64,000 bases of DNA from Bog-473 sp036268485 (lineage in GTDB: Bacteria > Actinomycetota > Acidimicrobiia > Acidimicrobiales > RAAP-2). Position numbers and translations under genes: made by a program. The notes under the pieces were generated by a model, which saw only the letters and a list, made by a program, of their open reading frames with translations, was not told where the DNA came from and did not search any database. This document shows positions 53,948 to 63,459 of this stretch, piece by piece. Positions within the stretch are counted from its first letter, which is position 1. Every line of letters starts with the position of its first letter. The stretch lies in the NCBI GenBank assembly GCA_036268485.1, contig DATAUC010000060.1, forward strand, positions 58,523 through 122,522, read 5' to 3'.

Positions 53948-54321
53948 CATTCACACCCAAAGGGGACACGCCAATGTCATTGTCATTGCCTGAACCGACT
54001 TCTTCTCGGCCCGCCTTGGGCGTGATACGCCTCGCCTGGGCGGCCATCCTCGTCGTCGCTCCGACTGCAGTGATCGACCTCTTCGGCGCTCCGGTTGACG
54101 CCACCTCGATCACCGTCGCTCGGATACTTGGCGTCCGTCATGCCCTGCAAGGCCTCGTCGAGGTCACCACTTGGCCGAAGAGGCGCCGGACCGGCTCTCT
54201 CATCGACGCCACTCACAGCCTCACCGCTGTGGGCCTCGGTGTCAGCTCGCCTCGATGGCGGTGCGTCGCCCTGATCGATTCTGGCATAGCGGGTGCATTT
54301 GCACTCGCCGGGTGGAAGTGA
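53944..54321 (+). CDS. Small membrane protein of unknown function
   Basis: 125 residues; ATG overlaps the GH15 stop (ATGA). Three hydrophobic stretches: LGVIRLAWAAILVVAPTAV, a middle one around the SLTAVGLGV segment, and VALIDSGIAGAFALAGW at the end. A second in-frame ATG (53974) could be the true start. No family recognised. Last gene before the right-hand direct repeat. Confidence 0.65.
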   Translation: MTFTPKGDTPMSLSLPEPTSSRPALGVIRLAWAAILVVAPTAVIDLFGAPVDATSITVARILGVRHALQGLVEVTTWPKRRRTGSLIDATHSLTAVGLGVSSPRWRCVALIDSGIAGAFALAGWK

Positions 54322-54344
54322 TCTCTTGTGTCTTGAGACATCAC

Positions 54345-54381
54345 TTGGCGCCCCCGGCAGGAGCCGAACTAGTCCTCCGCA
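54345..54381. repeat. Direct repeat, right copy
   Basis: Second copy of the 37-base element at 43692, same orientation, three mismatches clustered in the middle (ACT for CGG). It lies 24 bases after the small membrane protein gene and 240 before the Wadjet operon. The minus-strand reading resembles a tRNA 3' end (GGGGGCGCCA), but no T-arm of normal size can be drawn. Confidence 0.75.
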
Positions 54382-54601
54382 AGATCGTGCGATTGAAGCG
54401 GCGGCTTGAGCTGAAGTAGTCCAACTGCGCCATCAGCGCCCGAAATTGGTCTGAACTGGCCCTTCCCGGCCCGGGTGGCGGAGTTCTTGCTCTACTCGCG
54501 TGGCGGATCCAAGGCGACAGCGAGCGATCGTCGGCGGCGGCCCGGCGGCGGATCTCTTGGAGCGACTCGGGTGAAAACTTCTGCTGTCTCTTGTCACAGC
54601 A

Positions 54602-54616
54602 TGCACGTATCGTGCA
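54602..54616. promoter_or_regulatory. Perfect palindrome directly before jetA
   Basis: TGCACG-TAT-CGTGCA, a perfect six-base inverted repeat with a three-base spacer, four bases before the ATG at 54621. No ribosome-binding sequence is visible there. It could be an operator for the whole Wadjet operon or an mRNA hairpin at the start site. Confidence 0.5.
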
Positions 54617-54620
54617 GCCC

Positions 54621-56222
54621 ATGAGCCAGCATCGACCCTGGCGGGATGGTGACCCGGATCTCTTCCGGTTCACCACCACCGAGCTGCGTGATCTCCATAT
54701 CGCCCTGATGAGCGCCTTCGACCAGTCGGCGATCTTGGCCCCCGCCCTGAACCTCGATCAGGTCAGAGTGGCGCTGCGCCAGGTTGGCTGGGACGACACG
54801 GTTGACGACGAGGTCCTGGCCAGAGCCCTTTCCGCCTTGACCGGGTGGGGTCTGTTGGAAGCGACCCAGGACCATGGCGCCTTCTACAGCACGCCTGAGG
54901 AGTTCGAGCGAAAGAACCTGCAGTGGTCGCTCACCCCAAGGGGCGAGGCCGGGATCAGCGGCCTCCTCCACGCGCTCGAGAGTCTGCGGCACGCGGTCGG
55001 GCTGCAGCCCGCCGTGCTGGACGCCATCGGGGACGGCCTCAACGACCTGGCCGACCTGCTGTCGCAGCCGTCCACGGGCGCCCTCGATGCCCGCATCCAC
55101 CTCCGGCTGGCCGAAGTGGAGGGGCATCACGCTGCCCTGCTGGCCAGCGTGCGGCAGTTCAATGGCCACCTGCAGCGACTTTTGCGCGAGGAGGCGGCAG
55201 ACGAATTGGTGTTCGCCGACGTGAAGGGCAAGACCGTCTCGTACCTCAAGGAATACGTGGACGGCGTGGAGGGGCCGCAGCACCGGTTGGCGGCTGCCAT
55301 CGAGCGGTTGGCTGGAGCTGGGGTGGCCGATCTGTTCGACAGGGCGCTACATGGCGCCAACCTGGCTCCGGTCGCTGGCGGAGACCCGGCCCCGTCCTGG
55401 CTTGAGAAGCGTCTGCAACATTGGCAGGCCTTGCGGGCATGGTTCGCACCGGTCGATGGTGCCACCCCACGGATTGAGGGCCTGCTCGACATTGCCCGTA
55501 GCGCCATCATCGAGCTGCTGCGGGTGCTCGAACGTCGCTGGGACAACAAGCGCCGTTCGGCTTCGGTGGCGAACGACTTCAGGCGGCTGGCCGGGTGGTT
55601 CGCCGCCGCACCCGGCGACGCGGAGGCCCAGCAGCTCTTCGGCGCCGCCTTCGGGCTGTGGTCGGCCCGCCATGCCCACCTCCTCCCGCTCGACGGGGAG
55701 CAACGGGCCCCATCGCTGGGGTGGGCCGAGGCTGATCCGGTCGATGTGGCACCGGCCCTGCGCACCAGTGGTTCCCTGTCGGTACGGGGTCGGCCCAAGC
55801 GGGTGGAGGATCCTCGGCACACCAGGGCCCTCCGCCAGCGGTTACAGGCTGAGGCGCTGGCCGAACTGGACGGGATCCGGTCGTCGCTCACAACCGCCGG
55901 TCGGGTACCGCTGTCATCGTTCGCCGGGCTCTCGGTCCGTGAGTTCGGCGAGCTGCTCGAACTGCTGGCTACCGGCCTCGAGGCGGCAAAGGGGGAGGAC
56001 GGGACGCGGCGTGCCCTGTCCATCGACGGCTCCTTCGAGGTCATCTTGTGGCCACCGCTCAGCCAGGCGCGCACCAGCCTGCAGACGGACAACGGCACGC
56101 TCGGCTGTCCCGACTTTGGGTTATCCATCACCGTTACTTCGTCGGCTGCGCCTAATCTCGCACTCATCACCGAGGCAGGAACCGGCGCGGTGGCCGATCC
56201 GGCAGAGGTTGCGAGTGTCTGA
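54621..56222 (+). CDS. jetA: Wadjet type II JetA (TIGR02677/DUF2397)
   Basis: 533 residues from ATG 54621 (TTG 54591 and GTG 54612 are alternatives). Starts LFRFTTTELRDLHIALMSAF with a winged-helix-like first domain, then a long helical stretch (~110-330) and QHWQALRAWFAP. The order and features match TIGR02677 proteins, the kleisin-like subunit of type II Wadjet that bridges the SMC-like ATPase heads. The three following genes are the other Jet subunits in the standard order, with overlapping ends. Confidence 0.87.
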   Translation: MSQHRPWRDGDPDLFRFTTTELRDLHIALMSAFDQSAILAPALNLDQVRVALRQVGWDDTVDDEVLARALSALTGWGLLEATQDHGAFYSTPEEFERKNLQWSLTPRGEAGISGLLHALESLRHAVGLQPAVLDAIGDGLNDLADLLSQPSTGALDARIHLRLAEVEGHHAALLASVRQFNGHLQRLLREEAADELVFADVKGKTVSYLKEYVDGVEGPQHRLAAAIERLAGAGVADLFDRALHGANLAPVAGGDPAPSWLEKRLQHWQALRAWFAPVDGATPRIEGLLDIARSAIIELLRVLERRWDNKRRSASVANDFRRLAGWFAAAPGDAEAQQLFGAAFGLWSARHAHLLPLDGEQRAPSLGWAEADPVDVAPALRTSGSLSVRGRPKRVEDPRHTRALRQRLQAEALAELDGIRSSLTTAGRVPLSSFAGLSVREFGELLELLATGLEAAKGEDGTRRALSIDGSFEVILWPPLSQARTSLQTDNGTLGCPDFGLSITVTSSAAPNLALITEAGTGAVADPAEVASV

Positions 56223-57453
56223 CGGTTCGCTGGCCGGTCATCATGCCGTCGAACGGGCCGGAGCGATCCGCGAGCTACTGGCCACGCCGATTCTCAATGT
56301 GGCCACCGACCCGGATCGTTTCGGTCTGACCGTCCGGCATCACGAATGGTTGGCCAGCTGGTTCGACACCACCTGCGGATGGCAGCTCACCGTCGATATC
56401 GGTGCGGGCTTCGCTCGCTTGGCCAAGCGGTCGGCCTGCCTCGACCCCACCCGTCCCCTCCGACGCCTGCGCGGCGATAAGAAACCGTTCGATCGGCGGC
56501 GCCTTCAGCTTCTCTGCCTCATCTGCGCGGAACTGGTGCGGCGTCCGGTGACGACCATCGGCCTGCTGGCCCAGGCCATCCCACCTGATGCCCAGTTCGA
56601 CACCAGCCGTCGTATGGACCGGGTTGCCTTCGTCGATTCTCTGCTGGCCCTTGGGCAATGGGGAGTGATACGGGCCACCGCGGGTTCTGTCGACGCGTTC
56701 ATCGAGGATGAACGGGGGAATGCCATTCTGACCGCAGACACGCCACGTCTTCATCGTCTGCTGGTTAGCTCCAACGCTCCCAGTGGGCTGGCCGACGCCA
56801 CCAGTCTCGACCAAGCCGCCGAGGCCCTCCTGGCCGAGCCCCGATATGGCGAGGCGGCCCGTGACCCTGGCACCGTCTCCGATGAACAGCGACTGCTGTG
56901 GACCCGCCACAGTCTGGCACGCCGCGTGCTCGATGATCCTGTGACACTCCTCGCAGATCTCAGCCCGGCCGAACAGGACTACTTGGCGCACCCATCGGGA
57001 CGCCGATGGCTTCGGGACCGTGTTGCCGAAGCCGGTTTTGAGCTGGAAGAACGGGCGGAGGGCATCATCGCCGTCGACCCCGAGGCCATCGCCACCGATC
57101 TGCAGTTTCCTTCCCCGCAGGGCAACGCTTACCAGTTGGCCCTGCTGTTGATCGACCGGCTGGTGACGAAGGGCGCCAGCGGCCGGCGCACCGTCGGCAG
57201 CCTCTCTGCCACCGCCCTGCTCCATGCCGTCAATGAAGTGCTGGCTGACCACCCGGGATGGGCTCGCGCCTACCGCGAGGAGGGCGGTCCGGCAATCCTG
57301 TTGGCCGAGGCCGTCGACCTACTGGTCTCCTTCGGCCTGGTGCGCCGGGAAGAGGACGAGTCGGTGGTCGGCCGTCCCGTGCTGGCGCGCTACCGGATCG
57401 GTGAGCCGATCACCACCCCTTCACCACCGAGCCTCTTAGAGGAGGATGCATGA
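56215..57453 (+). CDS. jetB: Wadjet type II JetB (TIGR02678/DUF2398)
   Basis: 412 residues from GTG 56215, which overlaps the JetA end by eight bases. The open frame starts far upstream inside jetA and that part is not real. Features of TIGR02678: ERAGAIRELLATPILNV, the HHEWLASWFDTTCGWQLTVD segment, ARLAKRSACLDPTRPLR, LLCLICAELVRRPVTTIGLL, and a C-terminal winged-helix region. JetB is the KITE-like subunit that binds the kleisin-like JetA. Stop overlaps the JetC ATG. Confidence 0.87.
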   Translation: MSDGSLAGHHAVERAGAIRELLATPILNVATDPDRFGLTVRHHEWLASWFDTTCGWQLTVDIGAGFARLAKRSACLDPTRPLRRLRGDKKPFDRRRLQLLCLICAELVRRPVTTIGLLAQAIPPDAQFDTSRRMDRVAFVDSLLALGQWGVIRATAGSVDAFIEDERGNAILTADTPRLHRLLVSSNAPSGLADATSLDQAAEALLAEPRYGEAARDPGTVSDEQRLLWTRHSLARRVLDDPVTLLADLSPAEQDYLAHPSGRRWLRDRVAEAGFELEERAEGIIAVDPEAIATDLQFPSPQGNAYQLALLLIDRLVTKGASGRRTVGSLSATALLHAVNEVLADHPGWARAYREEGGPAILLAEAVDLLVSFGLVRREEDESVVGRPVLARYRIGEPITTPSPPSLLEEDA

Positions 57454-60400
57454 CCGGAGATTCCGAGGCTGCGCCACCCCCCTTGTCCCTCTCGCCAGCC
57501 CTCCCGATCCGGTGGACACCGAGACGGGCTGGGCTCGTCGCGCTGTGGCGCTATACGGACGAGACGTTCACCTTTCACCGGGGCCGACTGTTGCTGCGCG
57601 GGCCCAACGGTTCGGGAAAATCCATGGCCCTCGAATTGCTGCTGCCATTCTTGCTCGACGGTGACGCCTCCCCCTCCCGCCTGACGTCGTCCGCCAAGTC
57701 GCGCGGAGGTCTCTATGAGCGGGTCATGGGCGGGGGCGACGACGCCAGCCGTACCGGGTTCGCCTGGGTGGAATTCCGTCGCGGCACTGGTGAGGTCTTT
57801 ACTGTCGGGGCCCGCTTGCGAGCCTCCTCGGCCACACGGAAGGTGGAGGCCACCTTCTTCACCACCTCCCAGATCGTGGGCACCGATCTCCACCTGATCG
57901 ACGAACTGCGCGAGCCGCTGTCGGGCAAAGCCCTCAAACTGGCCATCGGTGACCATGGGCAGGTGCACGGATCGGCCGTCGATCATCGCAATGCCATTCG
58001 TGACCACCTCTTCCCCGGATTCAGTGAAGACCGCTACTCCTCGGTGATTACTGCCCTGCTGGCCCTGCGCAAGGAGAAGCTTTCGGACAATTTGGATCTG
58101 GCCAAGCTCTCCGGCGTGCTCACCGAAGCCCTGCCGCCGATTGACGAGCATGAATTGGCTGCGGTGGCCGAAGGCTTCGAGCGTCTTGATCGCCGTAAGG
58201 ATGAGCTACGCAAGCTGGAAGGGGAGTTGGCCGCGGTGACGGAGCTGGTCAAACGGCAGCGTGCCTATGCCCGGACCATCGTGGCCGGCGTGGCCGACCA
58301 AGTGCGCGAAGCTGAGACGAGGCGTGACGCGGTGACCCGGACGGAGCGGGAGGCGAGCGCCGCGCTCGGCGAGGCATCGGCCAGTGACCAGCAGGCAGCG
58401 GACGAGCTCGGCGCCCTTGAGGAGCGACTGGGCGACATAGGCGTGGAGATCGAGACCCGGCACGCCAGCAAGGCCTACCAGCAGGGTGCCGAGCTGAATC
58501 ATCTCCGTGACGAGGAGCGAAAACTGCGCGAGCGTGCACAAAGTGACAGCCTGGCGGCTGAAGCTCGGACCGCTGAACAGACCCAGCGGGCCGGCGAGTT
58601 GGAACGGGCGCAGGAGCAGCGCGACGCGGCAACGAGCAACCTGGGGGTGGCCTCCGACGAGCTTCAACATGTGGCGTTTGGGCTGGGTGCCGAGCAGCTG
58701 CGCAACGAAATGCTCGGCGCGGCCCACACCGATGCGGCCCAATCGTTTGGTTTGGCATGGGCGTCGAGCCGGCGCTTGCAGACGCGCGCAGTCCGTGCGG
58801 TGATCGCACGCCATGCCGATGTCGTACAGCGACGGGGTTTCGAAGAGGAGCAGGTAGGAGCAGATCAGGCCGCGTTCGACGTCGCGCTGGACGGACGCCG
58901 GGACGCCCAAGAGGCGTTGCGGTCCGCGTCGGAGGCGTTCAATGTCGATGTCGGAACGTGGGCCCGTTCCTCCCGAGCCCTCGGCCCCGAGCGGGTAGTT
59001 GCGGAGCTGGGACAGCCTCCCTATGAGCCCGATGCGGTCGACCGCGCCGTCGGACGTCTCCGCACAGAAGCCGAGTCCGGTTACGCCGTCGCCCTCCGCG
59101 ATCTTGAACAACTACACCAGGAGGCCGAGATCCAGCGGGACGAGCTACTGGCCGAAAAGGCGGATCTCGACCAGGGGGTACCGCCTGAACCCGTGGCACC
59201 GAGCTGGAGGAGCGGACGCGCCGGTCGTGGCGGAGCTCCGCTGTGGCGACTGGTGGAGGTGGCCGACGGTGTCGATCCGGCGGAAATCGACGGAGTGGAG
59301 GCCGCGCTCGAGGCGGCCGGCTTCCTCGATGCTTGGCTGGCTCCCGACGGAACCATCGACTCTCTCACCGATGATCTGATCCTGACGTCGCGGCCGATCG
59401 GGGGGCGGACTTTGGCCGACCTCTTGATCCCCCTGGCCGATGCCGCGGTGGCCACTGACGTCGTACAGGCGGTTCTCACCTCCGTTGCGGTGGGTGGGCA
59501 CGCCGGCGCTGTGGTGGGTCCCCACGGTGGGAGCCTGGCGGTGCCGGGGGACCACAGTCCCACCGAGGTGCTGATAGGAACGGACGGTTCCTTCCGGCTC
59601 GGCAGCGCCGTCGGTCAGGCGCCGGTCGGTTCGGCCACCCTCCTCGGTGCGGAGGCTCGGGAACGCCGGCGCCTGCGGCGGTTGGCGGAGGTCGCGATCG
59701 CTCTGGACGAGGTGGCCGAGAACGTAATTCGGTTGAATCGCACCCGGGATGATCTTGACCGTGAGCGCGCCGCTGCCGAAGCCGACCTCGGGACCGTTCC
59801 CAGCGCTGGTCCCTTGCTGGAGGCAGTCCGAGGCACGGAACGTGCAACGCACCGTGTGTTCGATGCCGAATCACGCGTCGAAGCGAGCCGGGGCCGCCTC
59901 CGGGCTGCGGAGGAGGCGGTGCGCGAGGCGGTGCGCCTGTTGACCGCGGTGGCGGCCGAGCATGGGCTGCCCACCACGCTTGAAGCACTGGATCGTATTG
60001 AAGATGAGCTTCAACGCCTCGAGCGGGCGGTGCACGTCTGGGCGCGGCGTAGCCATGAACTGGAGCGGGCCGGACAGACCCTGGACGACCGCTCCCGGGC
60101 CCATGCAGACGCCATCAGACTGCGCATGGACGCCGAGACGACGCAGGAGCAATCCCGCCGCCAGGCCCAGGATGCCCACGTGAGACTGGCGACTCTCGAC
60201 GCCACCGCGGGTGTCGAGCACCGGCTGGTGCTCGTCGAGATCGATGCCCTGCAGGGAGAAGCCCGACTGAACAGGGAAGAGCAGAAGAGGCTGCAGGATG
60301 CGCGACTCGAACTTGGCCGCCGCATCGGCACCCTCCAAACCAGCCTGGAACAGGCCGAGCAGGCTCGCATCGGCGCGTTTGCGCAACGAGATGCCGCTCA

Positions 60401-61520
60401 CCAGCGCTTCACGGCGGCTCACGCCGACGGACTGCTTCGCGAAGCGGGGCTGGAGTGGGAAGGCGTGCTCGACGGGGTGACCGTCGTGCTTGCGGCGGCT
60501 CGCGAGGTAGCCACCGTGCTCGATGGTACGGCCAGTGATGAAGCGTCCAGGCAGAAGGCGTCGAGCCAAGTCGACGATCGGCTCTACGAGGCCCGGGTCG
60601 CGCTGTCCGGGCATGCCGATTTGGTGCGCAATCTCGGAGAGTGCCAGTGGTGGATCCTGCGCGCCAACGTGAACGGCGTCCGGCGTCCGGTGAATGACCT
60701 GCGGGCAACCTTGCAACGCGACCTTGAGGAGGGTCAGGCAGATCTCGCCGCCGAGGAGGAACGGCTCTTCGAGCAGACCCTGGCCGGCAGCATCCGGCGA
60801 TCGCTGGCCAACCGAATCCGGCAGGCCAACCGCCTGGTTGCCGGTATCAACGACCAACTCGGTCTGATCAGGACAGCCGCGGCCGGGGTAGGCGTCCGCT
60901 TGTCCTGGGAGGTCGATGCCGACCAGTCGGCTGCAGTGAAATCGGCGCGTTCCCTCCTATTGAAGGATCGAGTCACCGACGAGGAGCGGCTCGCGCTCCA
61001 GGAGTTTGTGCGAGCCAGAGTGGACCAGGCTAGGGCCGAGTTGGAACAGCACGCGCCGTGGGAGGCGCGACTGCGCGAGTCTCTTGACTATCGGGCCTGG
61101 CATCGATTCACTCTGCAGATCACCCACCAGGATTGGGAAGGGTGGCAACCGGCGACACCGAGGCGATTGCAGCGACTGTCCACCGGGGAGCGTTCGATTG
61201 CCCTCCATTTACCCATGCTGGCGTCGATCGCGGCACATTACGCCGACGAGGACGGTCGGCCGCTGGAATGTCCCCGCCTAATCCTCCTGGACGAGCTCTT
61301 CGCCGGTGTCGACGCGGCTAATCGGGCCATGCTCTTCGGGACCTTTACGGCCTGGGATCTCGACGCGGTGTTCACTAGCGACCACGAATGGTGCCAGTAC
61401 GCCACGCTCAATGGAATTGCCATCCACCACCTACACCCACCCCATGGCGATGAGCCGCTGGTCTCCACCCGGTTCACTTGGGATGGCCATCGTCGGGTCA
61501 TCGACTCACCAGCGGCATGA
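57450..61520 (+). CDS. jetC: Wadjet type II JetC, SMC-like ATPase (TIGR02680)
   Basis: 1356 residues. Walker A GPNGSGKS is at 51-58. Long coiled coils (~260-480 and ~770-1100, rich in Ala/Glu/Arg) flank a central hinge-like globular region near 590-720. The C-terminal head has LSTGERS at 1243-1249 and Walker B LILLDE at 1277-1282. In Wadjet the JetABC complex extrudes DNA loops and detects small circular plasmids. All ATPase motifs are intact, so the protein should be active. ATGA overlap with jetB, and the same with jetD downstream. Confidence 0.92.
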   Translation: MTGDSEAAPPPLSLSPALPIRWTPRRAGLVALWRYTDETFTFHRGRLLLRGPNGSGKSMALELLLPFLLDGDASPSRLTSSAKSRGGLYERVMGGGDDASRTGFAWVEFRRGTGEVFTVGARLRASSATRKVEATFFTTSQIVGTDLHLIDELREPLSGKALKLAIGDHGQVHGSAVDHRNAIRDHLFPGFSEDRYSSVITALLALRKEKLSDNLDLAKLSGVLTEALPPIDEHELAAVAEGFERLDRRKDELRKLEGELAAVTELVKRQRAYARTIVAGVADQVREAETRRDAVTRTEREASAALGEASASDQQAADELGALEERLGDIGVEIETRHASKAYQQGAELNHLRDEERKLRERAQSDSLAAEARTAEQTQRAGELERAQEQRDAATSNLGVASDELQHVAFGLGAEQLRNEMLGAAHTDAAQSFGLAWASSRRLQTRAVRAVIARHADVVQRRGFEEEQVGADQAAFDVALDGRRDAQEALRSASEAFNVDVGTWARSSRALGPERVVAELGQPPYEPDAVDRAVGRLRTEAESGYAVALRDLEQLHQEAEIQRDELLAEKADLDQGVPPEPVAPSWRSGRAGRGGAPLWRLVEVADGVDPAEIDGVEAALEAAGFLDAWLAPDGTIDSLTDDLILTSRPIGGRTLADLLIPLADAAVATDVVQAVLTSVAVGGHAGAVVGPHGGSLAVPGDHSPTEVLIGTDGSFRLGSAVGQAPVGSATLLGAEARERRRLRRLAEVAIALDEVAENVIRLNRTRDDLDRERAAAEADLGTVPSAGPLLEAVRGTERATHRVFDAESRVEASRGRLRAAEEAVREAVRLLTAVAAEHGLPTTLEALDRIEDELQRLERAVHVWARRSHELERAGQTLDDRSRAHADAIRLRMDAETTQEQSRRQAQDAHVRLATLDATAGVEHRLVLVEIDALQGEARLNREEQKRLQDARLELGRRIGTLQTSLEQAEQARIGAFAQRDAAHQRFTAAHADGLLREAGLEWEGVLDGVTVVLAAAREVATVLDGTASDEASRQKASSQVDDRLYEARVALSGHADLVRNLGECQWWILRANVNGVRRPVNDLRATLQRDLEEGQADLAAEEERLFEQTLAGSIRRSLANRIRQANRLVAGINDQLGLIRTAAAGVGVRLSWEVDADQSAAVKSARSLLLKDRVTDEERLALQEFVRARVDQARAELEQHAPWEARLRESLDYRAWHRFTLQITHQDWEGWQPATPRRLQRLSTGERSIALHLPMLASIAAHYADEDGRPLECPRLILLDELFAGVDAANRAMLFGTFTAWDLDAVFTSDHEWCQYATLNGIAIHHLHPPHGDEPLVSTRFTWDGHRRVIDSPAA

Positions 61521-62761
61521 ACCAGCCGAGTTCGGCGCTCGCCCGGTTGGGGGTGACGGGGTTGGCGCCCCTGGTAGTTGAATTGGCCCGGCGTATTGAG
61601 GATGGTTCCCCGGTGGCACGGATCACCGTGCGTGGACTGGACGACAACCAGCGCGCTTCTGTGGCCGACCTGCTCGGACGCGATCTGCTGCCGGGACGGA
61701 CCGTCCGCATTGCGCTGCACACTCTGTTGGAGGCCCTGAACCTGACCGACATCGGCCAATTACGCTTAGTAGTCGAAACGATTGCCGGCCCGCTCGGTGA
61801 CCGGCGGGCCGTTCGCGACGAGCAGCGGGAGCGCCGTACCCATCTGTGGGCCTGGTGCGCCGAGCAGGCGGAGGGTGTGCCGTTGCTCACAAGCGCCGGA
61901 GGGGTGGCTCGTTGGATGGATGTGCTCCGCCAGGTCGGGGTCCGGGGCGGAGAACATGGCGAGGTTTTCTACCGTCACCGGATCGGCCAGGCGATGGCCG
62001 TACTCCGGGGGCTGCCGCTCCACACGCCGATCTCCTTGGCTGCGTTCGCCGACGACCGGTTGGCCGATCCACACGCGCTCGATAGGGGCAGTGTCGTAGA
62101 AGGTCTGGTACTCGATGCTCTGGCCATCGCTCTCGAGCAGCCGCGACCCCGGGACGCCGAGGCAGTGCGGCAACTTTGGGAGCAAGTCGGGGTCGTTCCC
62201 GACCCGCTGTCTTCGACCGTGACGGTGCTGGGCCTCCGACCTTCTGACGGCGGCGTCCTGGCCGACTGGCTCCGCCACTGCGCCGATTCGAGTGAACCGG
62301 CCGTTGTCACGCTGTCCCAACTGCGGCGTTGGCCGCTGGCTCCGCTCCGAGCCTCCGAAGTGACCTACGTCGTGGAGAACCCTTCAGTGCTGAGCCATGC
62401 CGCGTCGGAGAAGTGGATGGGATCACCCATCATCTCCAGCTCGGGACGGCCGACCATTGCCGTCGTCACTCTGATCCGCCAACTCGGCGCGGGCGGGGCG
62501 ACCTGCCGACAGCACGCAGACTTCGACACCTCCGGGCTCGGCATCACCGCCTGGATGGCAGAACGCGCCGGCACTATTCCCTGGCTGATGACCACTGAAG
62601 CGTACGGCAGGGCGATCGCCGTCGAGCGGCAGCGAGTCCCTCTCGAATCGGCGGTGGGGGATACCCCTTGGGAACCCTCCCTGGGTCCGGCCATGAGAGC
62701 TGCCGGCGTCGCTGTTTACGAGGAAGAGCTCCGGCTCACCCTCCTTGACGCCATGGCATGA
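61517..62761 (+). CDS. jetD: Wadjet type II JetD nuclease subunit (TIGR02679, DUF3323/DUF2399)
   Basis: 414 residues from ATG 61517. N-terminal DUF3323-like part (~1-220); C-terminal Toprim-like DUF2399 part with VVENPSVL (Glu287) and HADFDTSG (Asp335, Asp337), the acidic residues that bind metal for DNA cleavage. JetD, related to topoisomerase VI, cuts the plasmid that JetABC has reeled in. Catalytic residues are present, so the four-gene system looks complete. Confidence 0.9.
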   Translation: MNQPSSALARLGVTGLAPLVVELARRIEDGSPVARITVRGLDDNQRASVADLLGRDLLPGRTVRIALHTLLEALNLTDIGQLRLVVETIAGPLGDRRAVRDEQRERRTHLWAWCAEQAEGVPLLTSAGGVARWMDVLRQVGVRGGEHGEVFYRHRIGQAMAVLRGLPLHTPISLAAFADDRLADPHALDRGSVVEGLVLDALAIALEQPRPRDAEAVRQLWEQVGVVPDPLSSTVTVLGLRPSDGGVLADWLRHCADSSEPAVVTLSQLRRWPLAPLRASEVTYVVENPSVLSHAASEKWMGSPIISSSGRPTIAVVTLIRQLGAGGATCRQHADFDTSGLGITAWMAERAGTIPWLMTTEAYGRAIAVERQRVPLESAVGDTPWEPSLGPAMRAAGVAVYEEELRLTLLDAMA

Positions 62762-62902
62762 CTGTTGACGCAGAGTTGTGACCCGGGGCGGTGGTGATCC
62801 ATATCTTTCCGGCCTGGGAGACCTATTGCGATCTTGACCACGCCGCCGGTCGGATCTGCCTCGATCCTTCAGTCGCCCTGCTTCACCCCCCGCGGTCTGC
62901 GG

Positions 62903-63217
62903 CTAGCAATCTGCCAGTGCCCGAAGGGCGATGCAGACCTCGTCACGGCGAAGGCCAAGATCCCCGGCCTTGTTCGTGAGTGCGTCCCGCCGCACGCGCT
63001 GGAGGTTGTCGAATGACGCCGCGCATTCGACGTTCAAGCCTTCATCGATACCGAGGCTGATTTCGGTAGGAATGCTGCGAACTGTGCGCGTGACCGGCGC
63101 CACGATGATTCCCGTCAGAACGCCGACGGCCTCGGAGCGAGTCACGACGAGCACCGGCCGTCGCATGTCTTCGACCTCGGCCCACCAGATTTCACCTTGA
63201 CGGGGAATGCTCACCAC
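62903..63217 (-). CDS. PemK/MazF-type toxin
   Basis: 104 residues: PRQGEIWWAEVEDMRRPVLV (family-typical start), VAPVTRTVRSIPTEI and ECAASFDNLQRV. These are the hallmarks of PemK/MazF endoribonuclease toxins that cleave mRNA. GTG start overlaps the end of the antitoxin gene by seven bases, as usual for a TA operon. Convergent with the Wadjet operon. Confidence 0.9.
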   Translation of the reverse strand: MVSIPRQGEIWWAEVEDMRRPVLVVTRSEAVGVLTGIIVAPVTRTVRSIPTEISLGIDEGLNVECAASFDNLQRVRRDALTNKAGDLGLRRDEVCIALRALADC

Positions 63218-63459
63218 GGCTCTTCTTCGACCAACGCGTGTGTTGCACGATCAAGTCCGGCCAGCTCTTCGTCAGTTTGCGGCTGGCGACGGTAGCCCTG
63301 GGCTATCTCTTCCCCGATCTGGAAGCGACGGTGTTGATCGATCAACCTCTCCAGCCCCAAGCGGACCGCCTCGGAACGGTTGGCAACCGTCCCGTCGGTC
63401 ACCATGGCGTCAACCGCTTCCACGAGCCGGTCATCGAGTCGTGTCACAAACTGAGCCAT
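63211..63459 (-). CDS. Ribbon-helix-helix antitoxin
   Basis: 82 residues from ATG 63459. N-terminal ribbon-helix-helix (MAQFVTRLDDRLVEAVDAMV, then TDGTVANRSEAVRLGLERLI) for DNA binding and dimerisation, and an acidic C-terminus (DEELAGLDRATHALVEEEPW) for wrapping the toxin. Neutralises the PemK/MazF-type protein encoded downstream and probably represses the operon. The open frame extends upstream but lacks homology. Confidence 0.85.
   Translation of the reverse strand: MAQFVTRLDDRLVEAVDAMVTDGTVANRSEAVRLGLERLIDQHRRFQIGEEIAQGYRRQPQTDEELAGLDRATHALVEEEPW

Noticed and set aside
54341..54679. 112-codon minus-strand ORF over the right repeat
   Set aside because: Crosses the repeat and the jetA start; no domain and no matching full ORF at the left copy.
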